Shown here: piece by piece, positions 16,186-25,115 of the stretch | How the letters are laid out: each line of letters begins with the position of its first letter | How positions within the stretch are numbered: position 1 is the stretch's first letter | Source of the DNA: JAHDCC01 sp964551835 | Lineage (GTDB): Bacteria > Actinomycetota > Acidimicrobiia > Acidimicrobiales > SZUA-35 | Direction of reading: 5' to 3' | DNA length: 64,000 bases | Assembly: GCA_964551835.1 (NCBI GenBank) | Contig: CAZKEM010000094.1 | Span: forward strand, 16,043-80,042 | Translations under genes and position numbers: made by a program | Notes under the pieces: model-generated | What the model was told of the DNA's origin: nothing | The model's input: only the letters and a program-made list of their open reading frames with translations | Database searches by the model: none

Positions 16186-17361
16186 CTACAGTCCGTCGAG
16201 AAGCGATTCTAACTTGGCGGCCAGCCTCGCACGAGACCGATTCTCTTGCATCCATTGTCTGCCGGCTTCGCCCTGCTTAGCCCGTACTGACCCGTGCAGA
16301 GCTTGAATTCTTCGCACGCCGTCGGCAATCTCAGTAGGCCCTACGGCTTCACCCGATTCGGCTTCGGTGACCATCGATGCAACCTCGCCCGGCGTGTTGG
16401 TGACGACTGGTAAACCAGCAGCCATATAGTCGTACAACTTGTTAGGGCTTACCCCGTGATGGAACAAGGGAACGTCGGCCAAACAATGTAGCCCGATGTC
16501 GGCGGCGGCGAACAGTTCGGGGATCTTCTCCTTACTTATCGGTTCTCGAAATTCGACGTTAGTCAGGCCTCGAGCCGACGCGTCAGCTACTAAGTCTCGT
16601 TTGGCTACCCCATCTCCAACGAAGACAAACAAAGCATCGGTGTCAGCAAGCGATTCAGCTGCGTCGAGCGCCAGATCTAAACCGTTAGCGGGTCCGTGGG
16701 CACCGGCGTAGACAATGACAGTTCCGTCGAAGTTGAACTTTCTGCGCAGCTCCGACCTAGGTTCACCGACAGCGAAATCTTCGGGGTCGGCGCCGTTTGG
16801 GACGAAACGTACTTTCATGCCGTCGATACCCTCAGCAACAATAGGGTTGGCCGAACCTTTAGCTAGGACAACGATCGTGTCTGCGTTGAGGTAAAGAAGA
16901 CGTTCTAACCGCTTCAACGAACGATAGACCGGCGATGATTCTTCCATCGTCCCAGCATCGATCAGTATCTGAGGCCACAAATCTCGTACCTCCAAAACGA
17001 ACTTGGCCCGATGGGCTCGAGCAATCAGAAGCCCGGCAAGCGCTGCGCCCAGATGTGGTGAAGACCCATACACGACGTCAACGGGTTTGCGAAAGGTTCC
17101 ACGCAGAAGCGCCCCAGCAGAGTAGCTTGCCCAGTTGACTATTCGAGTAAAACCGTTGCCTTTATATGGCGTAACGGGAACGGTCTTTAATATCCCGGAC
17201 GATTTGACCGGCGCCTGGTCGAGCATCGACCGGTTGCCGACGATTATGGTTGGCTGCCAATTTTTGAGTTTGGCGAAAAGCTCGACATGGCGAGTTCCCC
17301 CGGGTGAGCTTCGGGGGAGCGCAAATTGGTTGAGAACCAGCACGCGTTTCTTTCTACTCAT
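16186..17361 (-). CDS. Glycosyltransferase family 4 (WbuB-like)
   Basis: GT4 of 391 residues similar in layout to WbuB O-antigen fucosaminyl-type transferases. It shows VLVLNQFALPRSSPGGTRHV, VYGSSPHLGAALAGLLIAR, FVLEVRDLWPQILIDAG, VRFVPNGADPEDF and HHGVSPNKLYDYMAAGLPVV, the family's distinctive order. A 4-base overlap links it to the PglE-like aminotransferase, so it probably adds the second sugar after the initiating amino sugar. A frameshifted copy of its 3' end lies just downstream at 15940-16023. Confidence 0.88.
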   Translation of the reverse strand: MSRKKRVLVLNQFALPRSSPGGTRHVELFAKLKNWQPTIIVGNRSMLDQAPVKSSGILKTVPVTPYKGNGFTRIVNWASYSAGALLRGTFRKPVDVVYGSSPHLGAALAGLLIARAHRAKFVLEVRDLWPQILIDAGTMEESSPVYRSLKRLERLLYLNADTIVVLAKGSANPIVAEGIDGMKVRFVPNGADPEDFAVGEPRSELRRKFNFDGTVIVYAGAHGPANGLDLALDAAESLADTDALFVFVGDGVAKRDLVADASARGLTNVEFREPISKEKIPELFAAADIGLHCLADVPLFHHGVSPNKLYDYMAAGLPVVTNTPGEVASMVTEAESGEAVGPTEIADGVRRIQALHGSVRAKQGEAGRQWMQENRSRARLAAKLESLLDGL

Positions 17362-18494
17362 GCTTTAAGTCCTTCGGCTAAGACGTGGGTCATTGCGTTG
17401 ATCACGGTCTGGATAGATTCGTTGCTATGAGACGAGCCGCTCGGCAGGCACAGGCCTCGTCTAAACAACGTCTCTGAGGTTTCCCCGCCGATCGTTTCGT
17501 TTCGAGCGAAGACGGGCTGTAGGTGCATGGGTTTCCACGCGGGACGAGCCTCAATGTTTCTGTTCGCTAAGGCGTTACAAACCCTAGTCGGGTCGAAACC
17601 TTCGGGGAGCAGTCCAACCGATAGCCAATGGTTGGGTCGGCTGGTTGCACCAAACGGACACCACCCAAGTTGAGGCAGTTGCCTCCGGTACATTTCGCTA
17701 ATTTGGCGTCGACGTTCAATCTTTGGTTCGAGCCCGGTCAACTGGGCCCGGCCTAACGCAGCCAAGACATTCGACATGCGGTAGTTGAACCCAACTTCGG
17801 TGTGTTCATAGTGCAATGCCGGCTGTTTCGCTTGTGTCGACAGATATCGGGCACGTTCGATGGTTTTGGCCGATCCAAGCAGAGCGCCTCCTCCGCTGGT
17901 CGTCATAATTTTGTTGCCGTTGAAACTTAAGACCGCTGAATGTCCGAACGATCCAGCTGCACGGTCGTTGACCTGCGAACCCAGCGCTTCGGCTGCGTCT
18001 TCGATTAGCGGCACGTCGTGCTCCATGCACACGACAGAAAGGCGTTCATAGTTAGCACAACTTCCGTAGAGGTCGACTGCCATCACGGCGGCAGGCAGCT
18101 TGTTGATAGAAGCTCGTTCTTTGAGAAATAGCTCCAATAGGTCTGGGTCTAGGCCCCACGTGTCAGGGTCCGAATCGCAGAACACCGGCTTTGCTCCTGT
18201 GTAGGTAACAGCAAAAGCGGTAGCCGCGAATGTTGCCGACTGGACGACTACTTCGTCACCGGGGCCAACGCCAGCGTCTAAAAGAGCCAAGTGGAGGGCA
18301 CTTGTTCCAGATGCAACGGCGGCGCATGCTTCGACGCCCGTGTACGCTGCGAGTTCTGTTTCGAATGCCGACAGTTCGGGTCCTACAGGGGCTATCCAAT
18401 TGCTGTCAAACGCTCTCAGTAGCGCTTCTCGTTCGGGCGGCCCAACATCTGGAGGGCTCAGAAAAATGTATTCGGGCACTGCGGCGGTGTCCAT
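17358..18494 (-). CDS. pglE: DegT/DnrJ/EryC1-family aminotransferase (PglE-like)
   Basis: PLP-dependent sugar aminotransferase, 378 residues, expected to convert a UDP-4-keto-6-deoxy-GlcNAc to the 4-amino sugar. The N-terminus IFLSPPDVGPPEREALLRAF matches PglE/LegC relatives. VASGTSALHLALLDAGVGPG, DAAEALGSQ and SFNGNKIMTTSGGG (the PLP lysine) are intact. Nearby PglC- and PglD-like genes point to the di-N-acetylbacillosamine route. The 4,6-dehydratase (PglF/WbpM) is not in this window. Assignment rests on context plus family. Confidence 0.85.
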   Translation of the reverse strand: MDTAAVPEYIFLSPPDVGPPEREALLRAFDSNWIAPVGPELSAFETELAAYTGVEACAAVASGTSALHLALLDAGVGPGDEVVVQSATFAATAFAVTYTGAKPVFCDSDPDTWGLDPDLLELFLKERASINKLPAAVMAVDLYGSCANYERLSVVCMEHDVPLIEDAAEALGSQVNDRAAGSFGHSAVLSFNGNKIMTTSGGGALLGSAKTIERARYLSTQAKQPALHYEHTEVGFNYRMSNVLAALGRAQLTGLEPKIERRRQISEMYRRQLPQLGWCPFGATSRPNHWLSVGLLPEGFDPTRVCNALANRNIEARPAWKPMHLQPVFARNETIGGETSETLFRRGLCLPSGSSHSNESIQTVINAMTHVLAEGLKA

Positions 18495-18637
18495 AGTTTC
18501 GAACCTCGGTTTCGTCGTCTACGAAACGGGACCTTAGCATACGCAGTTCGGAATAGAGGACGTAGAGATATGCTTTGTTTGTCAAATGCAGTATTCGAAC
18601 AAGATTGGTATTTAGGGTCTATGTATAGATAGTGGAT

Positions 18638-19324
18638 CTAAGAATTGGGTATATAAGATTCCACATCATTGTCTAAAGTTGTAGCCTTCGTAGCTTCTTC
18701 TACTTCGCGTAGGTCTATCACGATGTCGTCTCCCTTCGAAGAGCCAACGAAGCGCGTTGTCGTCGATGTTCCCGCGGCGCTGATGTCCCTGCGTTTGATG
18801 ACCGAGGCAGCCGTTAGGTACAGGATCTTCAAGTCGAGGGCCAGGCTTTGGTTCTCGACATACCAGGCATCCAGCTCTAACTTGTCGTCCCAGGAAATAG
18901 CGTTGCGTCCATTGACCTGAGCCCAGCCAGTTAAGCCGGGTAGAACGTCATGGCGACTTGCCTGACGGCTGCTATAGAGCGGGAGGTAGTCTTCCAGAAG
19001 AGGTCGGGGGCCGACCAGGCTCATTTCACCGCGTAGCACATTAACCAGTTCTGGAAGCTCGTCCAAACTGGTCGAACGCAGAAAACGCCCGAATTTTGTC
19101 AGTCTGAGATCGTCGGAAATCGGATGTCCGTCACCGTCGACTTCGTCGAGCATTGTCCGGAACTTCACAATTTCGAAAATGGCCCCATCGAGTCCTGGCC
19201 GTTTCTGGCGGAACAGGACTGGGCTTCCCAGGTTGACCTTTACTAAAAGCGCAGTTAAGAGAAGAAGTGGGCTAGCGACTAGCAGCATTAGGGCCGAAAC
19301 AGCTACATCAAGGGTCCGCTTCAT
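18638..19324 (-). CDS. pglC: Initiating sugar-phosphate transferase (PglC/WcaJ family)
   Basis: Monotopic phosphoglycosyl transferase that loads the first sugar-phosphate onto undecaprenyl phosphate. It has an N-terminal membrane hairpin (VAVSALMLLVASPLLLL), FRQKRPGLDGAIFEIVKFRT, RSTSLDELPELVNVLRGEMS with the catalytic Asp-Glu, VGPRPLLEDYLPLYS and GLTGWAQVNGRNAISWDDK. At 228 residues it is the short PglC-type form plus an acidic tail. An ATGA overlap joins it to the PglD-like gene, so the substrate is probably UDP-diNAc-bacillosamine or similar. Confidence 0.92.
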   Translation of the reverse strand: MKRTLDVAVSALMLLVASPLLLLTALLVKVNLGSPVLFRQKRPGLDGAIFEIVKFRTMLDEVDGDGHPISDDLRLTKFGRFLRSTSLDELPELVNVLRGEMSLVGPRPLLEDYLPLYSSRQASRHDVLPGLTGWAQVNGRNAISWDDKLELDAWYVENQSLALDLKILYLTAASVIKRRDISAAGTSTTTRFVGSSKGDDIVIDLREVEEATKATTLDNDVESYIPNS

Positions 19325-20010
19325 GGGCGGCTTTTCTTCAACGTTGCTGGAACCCCGGTCACCGTCTCACCAGGCGGAACGTGCTTCGTGACAACTGCGC
19401 CCGCACCGACGACTGCCTCATCCCCAATTGTCAAACCCTGAAGTACTGTTGCGTTAGCGCCAATGATGGCGTCGGACCCCACAGTCGCGTCGCCGGCTAC
19501 AAACGCGCCTGGCATCAAACTTGTTCGGGCACCTACAGAGGCGTCGTGTCCGACTTTCGCCCCGTAGCCGACGTAACAGTCCTTCTTGATGGTCGCTAGC
19601 GCTGAGACATAAGCGAGCGCACCAACCACTGTTCCGTCTTCGATAAGCGCTCCAGTGGCGAGCACCGCAGTCGGGTGAATGAGTGGGGCGGCCGGCTTTA
19701 GGCCAGCCGACGACGCCTGCTCAACAAGCGTTTTGCGCGCTTTTGGGTACCCGACTCCTGATATATATCGTCGGCCGGGTAGTAGAGCGTCTTTGATGGG
19801 TGAGACGATTGATGTGTTTCGGTCGACGAATCGGTCTTTGGTTGGCGAATCGTCAGCGACGAGGATTCGATACTCGTGATCCATGCCGAGCGACTCGATG
19901 ACGCTCATGACATCGCTAGCGTGGCCGCTGCCGCCCAGAATTACAATGACTCTTGAGTCGCTCTCCGCTCCGGACGACGGTCTGTTAACGGCAGAAGTAT
20001 GTTGTTCCAT
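19321..20010 (-). CDS. pglD: PglD-like sugar N-acetyltransferase
   Basis: Acetyl-CoA dependent N-acetyltransferase, about 229 residues. The N-terminal Rossmann-like part carries VIVILGGSGHASDVMSVIES, the PglD/NeuD signature, and ISGVGYPKARKTLVEQA. The C-terminal beta-helix has LIHPTAVLATGALIEDGTVV, NCVG-type repeats, the catalytic-His segment VGYGAKVGHDASVG and VTGVPATLKK. A TTG at 20019 would add three residues; the ATG at 20010 is chosen. It is coupled to the PglC-like gene by ATGA. Confidence 0.9.
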   Translation of the reverse strand: MEQHTSAVNRPSSGAESDSRVIVILGGSGHASDVMSVIESLGMDHEYRILVADDSPTKDRFVDRNTSIVSPIKDALLPGRRYISGVGYPKARKTLVEQASSAGLKPAAPLIHPTAVLATGALIEDGTVVGALAYVSALATIKKDCYVGYGAKVGHDASVGARTSLMPGAFVAGDATVGSDAIIGANATVLQGLTIGDEAVVGAGAVVTKHVPPGETVTGVPATLKKSRP

Positions 20011-20191
20011 CGAGATCAATTTGGTAGCAATTCGGACAGCTATTTAACGAAATTGCTTGGAACTTATCACTCTGATGACCGTAGAACTGGGATGGTCAGC
20101 TGGTAACTTTTGTGCCGGTCCGGCTGACTCTGATACGCCTCCTGTTCGATGGGTAGGCCGTCTCGCTGTGCAACCTTGACCGAATTTGGGC

Positions 20192-20369
20192 GCCGACGGA
20201 TTGGAACTGGGGAATCGAACCTTCATCGGCCACTCTGGAGGCATCCCTGGGCTATGCATCGATTGTGGCGACCGAACCTGCAACCGACGCTGTGTTTGTC
20301 ATGGTCCTCAAGAACGGTAAATACTCACCCAGCCCAAATGGCCTCGAAGGCTCTACCGGTCGGCTGTAG
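20192..20369 (+). pseudogene. C-terminal remnant of an S12 serine hydrolase (beta-lactamase/DD-peptidase family)
   Basis: Plus-strand translation from 20192 reads LELGNRTFIGHSGGIPG, the HxGG box characteristic of class C beta-lactamase-like and DD-carboxypeptidase proteins. One extra base at 20252 shifts the frame, after which YASIVATEPATDAVFVMVLK follows and ends at TAG 20367-20369. The order GHSGGIPG-YAS...VMVLKNG is exactly that of the family's C-terminus. The rest of the gene could not be followed upstream; this is a short relic. Confidence 0.7.
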
Positions 20370-20653
20370 CTAGCAATCGCCCTGCTGTGGCGTAGCGCTC
20401 TCGCCCAAAACGCATTCAGACTACGTTCTTACCTTCTATATAACAAAGAAGTTGACTCGACGCTACCGAGACCATTATTCGGCCTACTCGACGCATCAGT
20501 TACGGTCTCCTTCTAGCTGTGACCTGATAAGGCCACAAGGTTATAATTCCTAACATATGATTGTGTAGGAATCTACTTCTTTGGTTGGTAACATCGGATC
20601 ACTCCGCCGACTTTGGGAAGTACTACCCAAATTTATTCCGAAAGTTGAGTTAC

Positions 20654-21370
20654 GTGATTGGCGATACAAGAACGAAGAAGTCCGTCTATCTGGCTGTCCT
20701 TTTTGCTGCGAGCCTAGTATTGGCAGCCTGCTCGGGGTCTAGTGAGTCAACGTCGGGAGTTACTAGCCCGGTTGCGGTGAAGGCGACTCCGCCCACCGTG
20801 GACGTTGGTGCTGCCGTGTCCAGCACGGCCGCAGCCACAGTTCCCACCGTGGCTGAGACGACGACAACTACGATTGAGACGACTACGACCACCGCAGCGA
20901 AGGCTGCTGTCCCGGCGGCCCCCGATCGAAATGCGCCTGCGTCGGGTGGTAATGCTGCACCTGCGACCGCTGGTGGTAATACACCTACACCTGCACCAGC
21001 GTCTCCGATCGGCGATGCGAACGTGAAATTCCAACGAGAACTCGTTGATGAACTCAACGTACGGCGAGCAAGAATGAATCTTGAACCGGTCGAGTTTGAC
21101 CAAACGATCGCCGACAGCGCTGCCAAGTGCTCAGTGCAAAATTTGCGGGCGACGGGCTTGAACCATTGTGGTCATGAAGTCCTTTTCCGGAGTAGCGGCA
21201 ATATAGATAGTATTGCTGTCGAAAACTTGCTCGAAGCCTGGTGGAATAGTCCACCTCACAAAAAGTCGCTCACCTACCCAGGGTCGACTAAAGCTGGCGG
21301 CGCCGTTGTCTATTTCGATGGACAAAGAGGTGTAGTGGCGGCGATAGAGATCAACTACGGTCAACGCTAA
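20654..21370 (+). CDS. CAP/SCP-domain lipoprotein
   Basis: Secreted lipoprotein of about 238 residues. The GTG at 20654 gives a short positively charged n-region, a hydrophobic core and the lipobox LVLAAC; the longer frame from 20561 would bury the signal. A Thr/Pro/Ala-rich linker follows to about residue 115. The C-terminal domain shows the CAP pattern: ELVDELNVRRARMNLEPVEF, HCGHEVLF, AVENLLEAWWNSPPHKKSLT and AGGAVVYFDG. Family members bind wall components or lipids, and the function here is unknown. Confidence 0.82.
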   Translation: MIGDTRTKKSVYLAVLFAASLVLAACSGSSESTSGVTSPVAVKATPPTVDVGAAVSSTAAATVPTVAETTTTTIETTTTTAAKAAVPAAPDRNAPASGGNAAPATAGGNTPTPAPASPIGDANVKFQRELVDELNVRRARMNLEPVEFDQTIADSAAKCSVQNLRATGLNHCGHEVLFRSSGNIDSIAVENLLEAWWNSPPHKKSLTYPGSTKAGGAVVYFDGQRGVVAAIEINYGQR

Positions 21371-21419
21371 AGGGCTCGGCCCGTCGTAGACTCCACCCGT
21401 TGAACTAGCTCGAGGCCGG

Positions 21420-22100
21420 TCACGGTTTCTTAATAGGTTGAACGAGTTGAGGTCTATCGTTTCGGGCCGAGTTGACGTCGGTCGACACTAGGTGCGTGGT
21501 CAAAAGTTCGTTCGGTGCTGGTCCCAGCAACTTGGTGAGGTTAACGATCCTGGTTGTCGGGTTCAGCCATTGGCCCCAACTTGTCGGAGCGAGTATAACA
21601 GGCATCCGGTCGTGAATCGATTCCATGGTTTGGTTAGGCGGGCACGTGATAATCGTGCACGTGTCGAGCGTGTTATCGGTTTTCGGTTCGTGCCAAGTCC
21701 GCCAGATTCCGGCGAACGCTAGCGGGTCGCCGTCTCGATGCATGATGTAGTGAGGTTGCTTTGACCCATCGTTTCCGTCGGTCGTCCATTCGTAAAACCC
21801 ATCAGCCGGTATAAGGCACCGGCGTTGCTGAAATGATCTGGCGAACGACCGATTCGTGGCCAACGTTTCCGCTCTGGCGTTAAAAAGCGGTTTGCCGGCC
21901 TGGGACGTAGCCCAGTGCGGCAATAGACCCCAACGCATCGCTTCGATCGAACGGCGAACGTCAGCATCGCTAATGATCGTGTACACGTGGGCTGTTGGCG
22001 CGACGTTGTACCGCTCAGCCAAGTCGACATCCGGCAAGCCGGCATCGAAGAACTGCCCGAGCTGACCAGGAGTTGTAGCAGCCACAAATCGTCCACACAT
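21420..22100 (-). CDS. SRAP (HMCES/YedK) abasic-site processing protein
   Basis: SOS-response-associated peptidase-family protein that crosslinks to abasic sites in single-stranded DNA. The start at 22100 gives MCGRF, placing the catalytic Cys at position 2 as the mechanism requires; the longer frame to 22301 would abolish that. Also visible are ERYNVAPTAHVYTI, MRWGLLPHWA, FNARAETLATNRSFA (the Asn), GFYEWTTDG (the Glu) and ESIHDRMPVIL (the His). Length 226 is normal. It is a single gene between the CAP lipoprotein and a GT. Confidence 0.93.
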   Translation of the reverse strand: MCGRFVAATTPGQLGQFFDAGLPDVDLAERYNVAPTAHVYTIISDADVRRSIEAMRWGLLPHWATSQAGKPLFNARAETLATNRSFARSFQQRRCLIPADGFYEWTTDGNDGSKQPHYIMHRDGDPLAFAGIWRTWHEPKTDNTLDTCTIITCPPNQTMESIHDRMPVILAPTSWGQWLNPTTRIVNLTKLLGPAPNELLTTHLVSTDVNSARNDRPQLVQPIKKP

Positions 22101-22167
22101 AACCACACGTAGTGTAGACCAAGTCAAAAAAACTTGAACCGTTTGACCCCTTGAACCGACCGACCCG

Positions 22168-23406
22168 TTATGCGACCCCAGCGGGGCTTTCCAGCCCGAT
22201 TGCTTCGACGAAATTGGCGGTCGTCGTGTCGGCGCCGAAGAAACGTTCGGCGTATGCCCGGGCTCGTTTGCTGGCGAGAACCGCCGACTCTGGGTCCTCA
22301 ACTATTTCGACGATAGCGTCGGTTAACGCCGTGGCGTCCGAAACGACAGGTCCCGCTCCGGCGTCGAGAATAACTTCGCCAGATGGGCTGAATTCATCCA
22401 TCAGCCCAACCACCGGGCGCCCAGCGCAAAGGTACGACAGAACGGTCTCCGACGCCGAACTTTCGACGCTCTCAGGGTCAAGGGTTGCTACCAGAATGTT
22501 CGCTGCGCCAAGTACCTGCGGATAAACGTCCAGCGACTGAGGCCTCAGAAAATGAACCCGAGGAGAACGGGCCAGCGTTTCGTCGTACGCCAGCTCAACG
22601 TGGCCTTCGCCTTCCCCGGTGAAAACAAATTCGAACTGATCATGTTCCAAGAGTTGTTTAACCGTGCGGCTTATATCGCCTATCCGGTGGTGTCCGTCGA
22701 TCGGGCCGCAATAGACGACCCTGGTCCGGGATTCGTCCAACCCGGCCAGTTGGGCCCAAGGATTATTGCGTTCGCAGGTCGGGATCAAGTCGATCGGCGC
22801 CCATCGTGGCAGCGCTGTTGTTGGTCCGCTTCGCCCGAGTTTCGACACGTCCAGCGAGAACTCATGGGTTGAACACAAAACATGGTGGGCAGCGCAGATC
22901 TGAGACCGTTCGAATCGTGACGGCCGGTCGGCGGAACCTTTACTCGACCTGTTCGTTTGGTATTCTTGAACCCAGTTGGCGTATCGGCTTCTTCTGAGCC
23001 GGGTAGCGTTAAAGAGCGTCCAGTTGGTGACTAACGGAAGTTGGCATCCGACCACGGTTCCGGAAGACGCACACCGAGCCAACGCTATGCCAAGCCTAAT
23101 CTGGGCTCGTCGAGACAACTGCCGATCAGGCGTAATCCCCTCGAAACCGTCAGCCGGAACGTTCTTAACCTCGACCCCGGCTTGTTCAAGGCGCAGTATC
23201 TGCTCGGAGGATAACCCGCTCGACGGCACGCAGAAAAGATAGGTGACGTTGAAACCTCGTTCGGCCATGTCTCGGGCGAGCTCGGCGATGTATAGATGGG
23301 CGTTGTAGTCGACGATTGTTACGTCGTCGCCTTCGGGTGACGGTGGCGGCATTGGGCGGTGCGGCTTCTGTTGGGAACGTTGTAAGTCTACATTTCGTTT
23401 TACCAA
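22168..23406 (-). CDS. Glycosyltransferase (GT4-like)
   Basis: Likely GT-B glycosyltransferase of 412 residues. The N-terminal domain has VTIVDYNAHLYIAELARDMA and GFNVTYLFCVPSSGLS, as in polysaccharide GT4s. The donor domain shows RVVYCGPIDGHHRIGDI near 230 and VEFVFTG-type strands, then SVESSASETVLSYLCAGRPV, a WbuB-like donor motif. The N-terminus before VTIVDYN is Pro-rich and may be over-extended. It stands alone at the edge of the polysaccharide island. Substrate unknown. Confidence 0.75.
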   Translation of the reverse strand: MVKRNVDLQRSQQKPHRPMPPPSPEGDDVTIVDYNAHLYIAELARDMAERGFNVTYLFCVPSSGLSSEQILRLEQAGVEVKNVPADGFEGITPDRQLSRRAQIRLGIALARCASSGTVVGCQLPLVTNWTLFNATRLRRSRYANWVQEYQTNRSSKGSADRPSRFERSQICAAHHVLCSTHEFSLDVSKLGRSGPTTALPRWAPIDLIPTCERNNPWAQLAGLDESRTRVVYCGPIDGHHRIGDISRTVKQLLEHDQFEFVFTGEGEGHVELAYDETLARSPRVHFLRPQSLDVYPQVLGAANILVATLDPESVESSASETVLSYLCAGRPVVGLMDEFSPSGEVILDAGAGPVVSDATALTDAIVEIVEDPESAVLASKRARAYAERFFGADTTTANFVEAIGLESPAGVA

Positions 23407-23578
23407 GGACTTGGTTGTCTAAGCAAATATGGCTAGCCCGTATCTTCAAGTCGCATAACTTCAATAGACATCAATTTTGGCTACACGGCACGACGAAATT
23501 CGCCTAGCTGTGGGCAGTGAACGTAAAAGCGGCGCCGGGAAAGGAGGGCACTTCGCCATGTGTCATTTGACCCCTCAC

Positions 23579-23606
23579 TTGCCCTGCGGGGGAATCGGGG
23601 TATAAT
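23579..23606 (+). promoter_or_regulatory. Sigma-70-type promoter for the 23682 gene
   Basis: TTGCCC (23579-23584) and a consensus TATAAT (23601-23606) are separated by 16 bases, about 75 bases before the GTG at 23682. An earlier TTGACC at 23567-23572 lies too far upstream for this -10. Confidence 0.55.
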
Positions 23607-23681
23607 TACCCAGCTAGCCGTTGGAGTCCTTTTGCGGCTCCATTGGAGCCTATTTCCTGGCACAAAGTGATGTGATTCCTA

Positions 23682-24524
23682 GTGAATTTCAAAGACCAAA
23701 ACAATCCGAAACTGTTCTGGGTAGAAACTGCCGTCGAACGCAATTCAACCGGAGAGTTCCCTCCGCTAACCAGCGCGGATATGGCCAAGGCGTCAAGCGG
23801 TCAGCCAGCTGATGACCTTGAGCTAGCCACTCAAGTTGACAGCAGCCAACCGTCCGAAAAAGACTGGCTAAATACAGCTCTACTGTCGACGTCACGGGTC
23901 CAATCGGCGGCGCCGCGTGAAGACCTCACCTCAAAAATTGCGGCATCGACCGAACAAGGCGACCGACTTCCAACACGACCAGCGAAACGGCAGGCGCCTC
24001 TTCGCCTTGGGCCTCCACCTGCGTCGTCGCTAAGCGAACAGCTGCAATCGATTTCTCGTCCTCTCGTTGGAGCCGCTTTCGGCCTGCTTCTAGTCGGTGC
24101 AGCAATCGTATTTATCGTTTCCCAGGACGCTGGATCGACGACCGTCGCATCTCCGGACGGCACATCTACGCCCAGCGCCACAGGGAGCGAGAGCCCGCCG
24201 CTCGCACCGGAACTTAACTCCGATCAGCCAAGCTCGGGCTCGCTTGACGAAGACGAAGATACAACAACGTCGAAGTCGCCTACAACAACAAAAGTCCCGA
24301 CCCGTGAAGCACAAAGTCCGAAAAAGAAGCCACCGGTAAAGGCTGACCCGATAACAACGGCAGCCCCCATGACTACAGCTGCTGAAACCACGGTGGCCGA
24401 GGAGACTACAACGGTTCCCACTACAGAAGCAACGACGACCGAAGCTCCAGATGAGGAACTCCCTGTCGAAGAAACCTCGATTGAAGAAGATTCGACAACC
24501 ATGGTTATGGACCCAATCGGCTAA
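23682..24524 (+). CDS. Single-pass membrane protein with Thr/Glu-rich tail
   Basis: Unrecognised protein of 280 residues. A polar N-terminal half of about 125 residues precedes one membrane segment (PLVGAAFGLLLVGAAIVFIV, about 126-148). The C-terminal 130 residues are Thr-, Pro-, Ser- and Glu-rich with TTT runs and repeated TTxAxET units, as in cell-surface stalks. By the positive-inside rule the N-terminus is cytoplasmic and the tail outside. It has its own promoter and lies upstream of rplM, with about 130 bases between. No enzymatic motif seen. Confidence 0.7.
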   Translation: MNFKDQNNPKLFWVETAVERNSTGEFPPLTSADMAKASSGQPADDLELATQVDSSQPSEKDWLNTALLSTSRVQSAAPREDLTSKIAASTEQGDRLPTRPAKRQAPLRLGPPPASSLSEQLQSISRPLVGAAFGLLLVGAAIVFIVSQDAGSTTVASPDGTSTPSATGSESPPLAPELNSDQPSSGSLDEDEDTTTSKSPTTTKVPTREAQSPKKKPPVKADPITTAAPMTTAAETTVAEETTTVPTTEATTTEAPDEELPVEETSIEEDSTTMVMDPIG

Positions 24525-24577
24525 TCACCGGCACGTGACACTTGGATTGCGGCGTTTAACTAAGCGGTCACAAACAG

Positions 24578-24606
24578 TTGGTATAGGTACGTATCAGGCA
24601 TATCAT
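24578..24606 (+). promoter_or_regulatory. Promoter of rplM-rpsI
   Basis: TTGGTA (24578-24583) and TATCAT (24601-24606) with a 17-base spacer lie about 50 bases before the rplM GTG. Position and spacing fit a housekeeping promoter. Confidence 0.5.
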
Positions 24607-24657
24607 TACGAGTCGGCTTCAGTCGGGCCGAATCTCAATTTACCCTTAAAGGTTCCT

Positions 24658-25107
24658 GTGAAAACCTACGTACCAAAACCTGCAGAAATCGAGCGTCAAT
24701 GGTTCATCGTTGACGCTGATGGCTTGACCCTCGGCCGAATGGCCACAGAAGTCGCCAGTGTCTTGCGTGGAAAGCATAAGCCGACCTTCGCTCAGCACAC
24801 CGATACCGGTGACCACGTCATCGTAATCAACGCTGAGAAAGTCGTGTTGACCGCTAACAAAGCGGAAAAGAAAATGGTTCACGACCACTCTGGCTACCCA
24901 GGCGGTCTACGATCCCGCACGTATGCTGCGGAGATGGCGAGCCAGCCAGCCGAAGCGGTACGCCGCTCAATCGGTGGCATGTTGCCAAAAACCAAACTCG
25001 GAAACCAGCAGCTAACTAAACTAAAAGTCTATGCAGGAGCCGAGCACCCACACGGGGCCCAAAATCCAACACCGCTCGAAATCGCCGGCGCACGTCGGGA
25101 AAGCTGA
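24658..25107 (+). CDS. rplM: 50S ribosomal protein L13
   Basis: Large-subunit ribosomal protein, 149 residues from the GTG at 24658, which has AAAGG 5 bases upstream. The longer frame from 24451 overlaps the previous gene and is not used. The sequence has MKTYVPKPAEIERQWFIVDA, LGRMATEVASVLRGKHKPTF, DTGDHVIVINAEKV, HSGYPGGLRS, GMLPKTKLG and KVYAGAEHPHGAQNP, all L13 hallmarks. It is followed by rpsI after 8 bases, the universal L13-S9 operon. Confidence 0.97.
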   Translation: MKTYVPKPAEIERQWFIVDADGLTLGRMATEVASVLRGKHKPTFAQHTDTGDHVIVINAEKVVLTANKAEKKMVHDHSGYPGGLRSRTYAAEMASQPAEAVRRSIGGMLPKTKLGNQQLTKLKVYAGAEHPHGAQNPTPLEIAGARRES

Positions 25108-25115
25108 AAATAAAC

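Noticed and set aside
20150..20290. tRNA-like T-loop string (GGTTCGATTCCCC on the minus strand)
   Set aside because: The flanking bases do not form the T-stem or a cloverleaf, and the plus strand is explained by the S12 hydrolase relic.
22101..22301. N-terminal extension of the SRAP protein
   Set aside because: It would move the catalytic Cys from position 2, which the mechanism requires.
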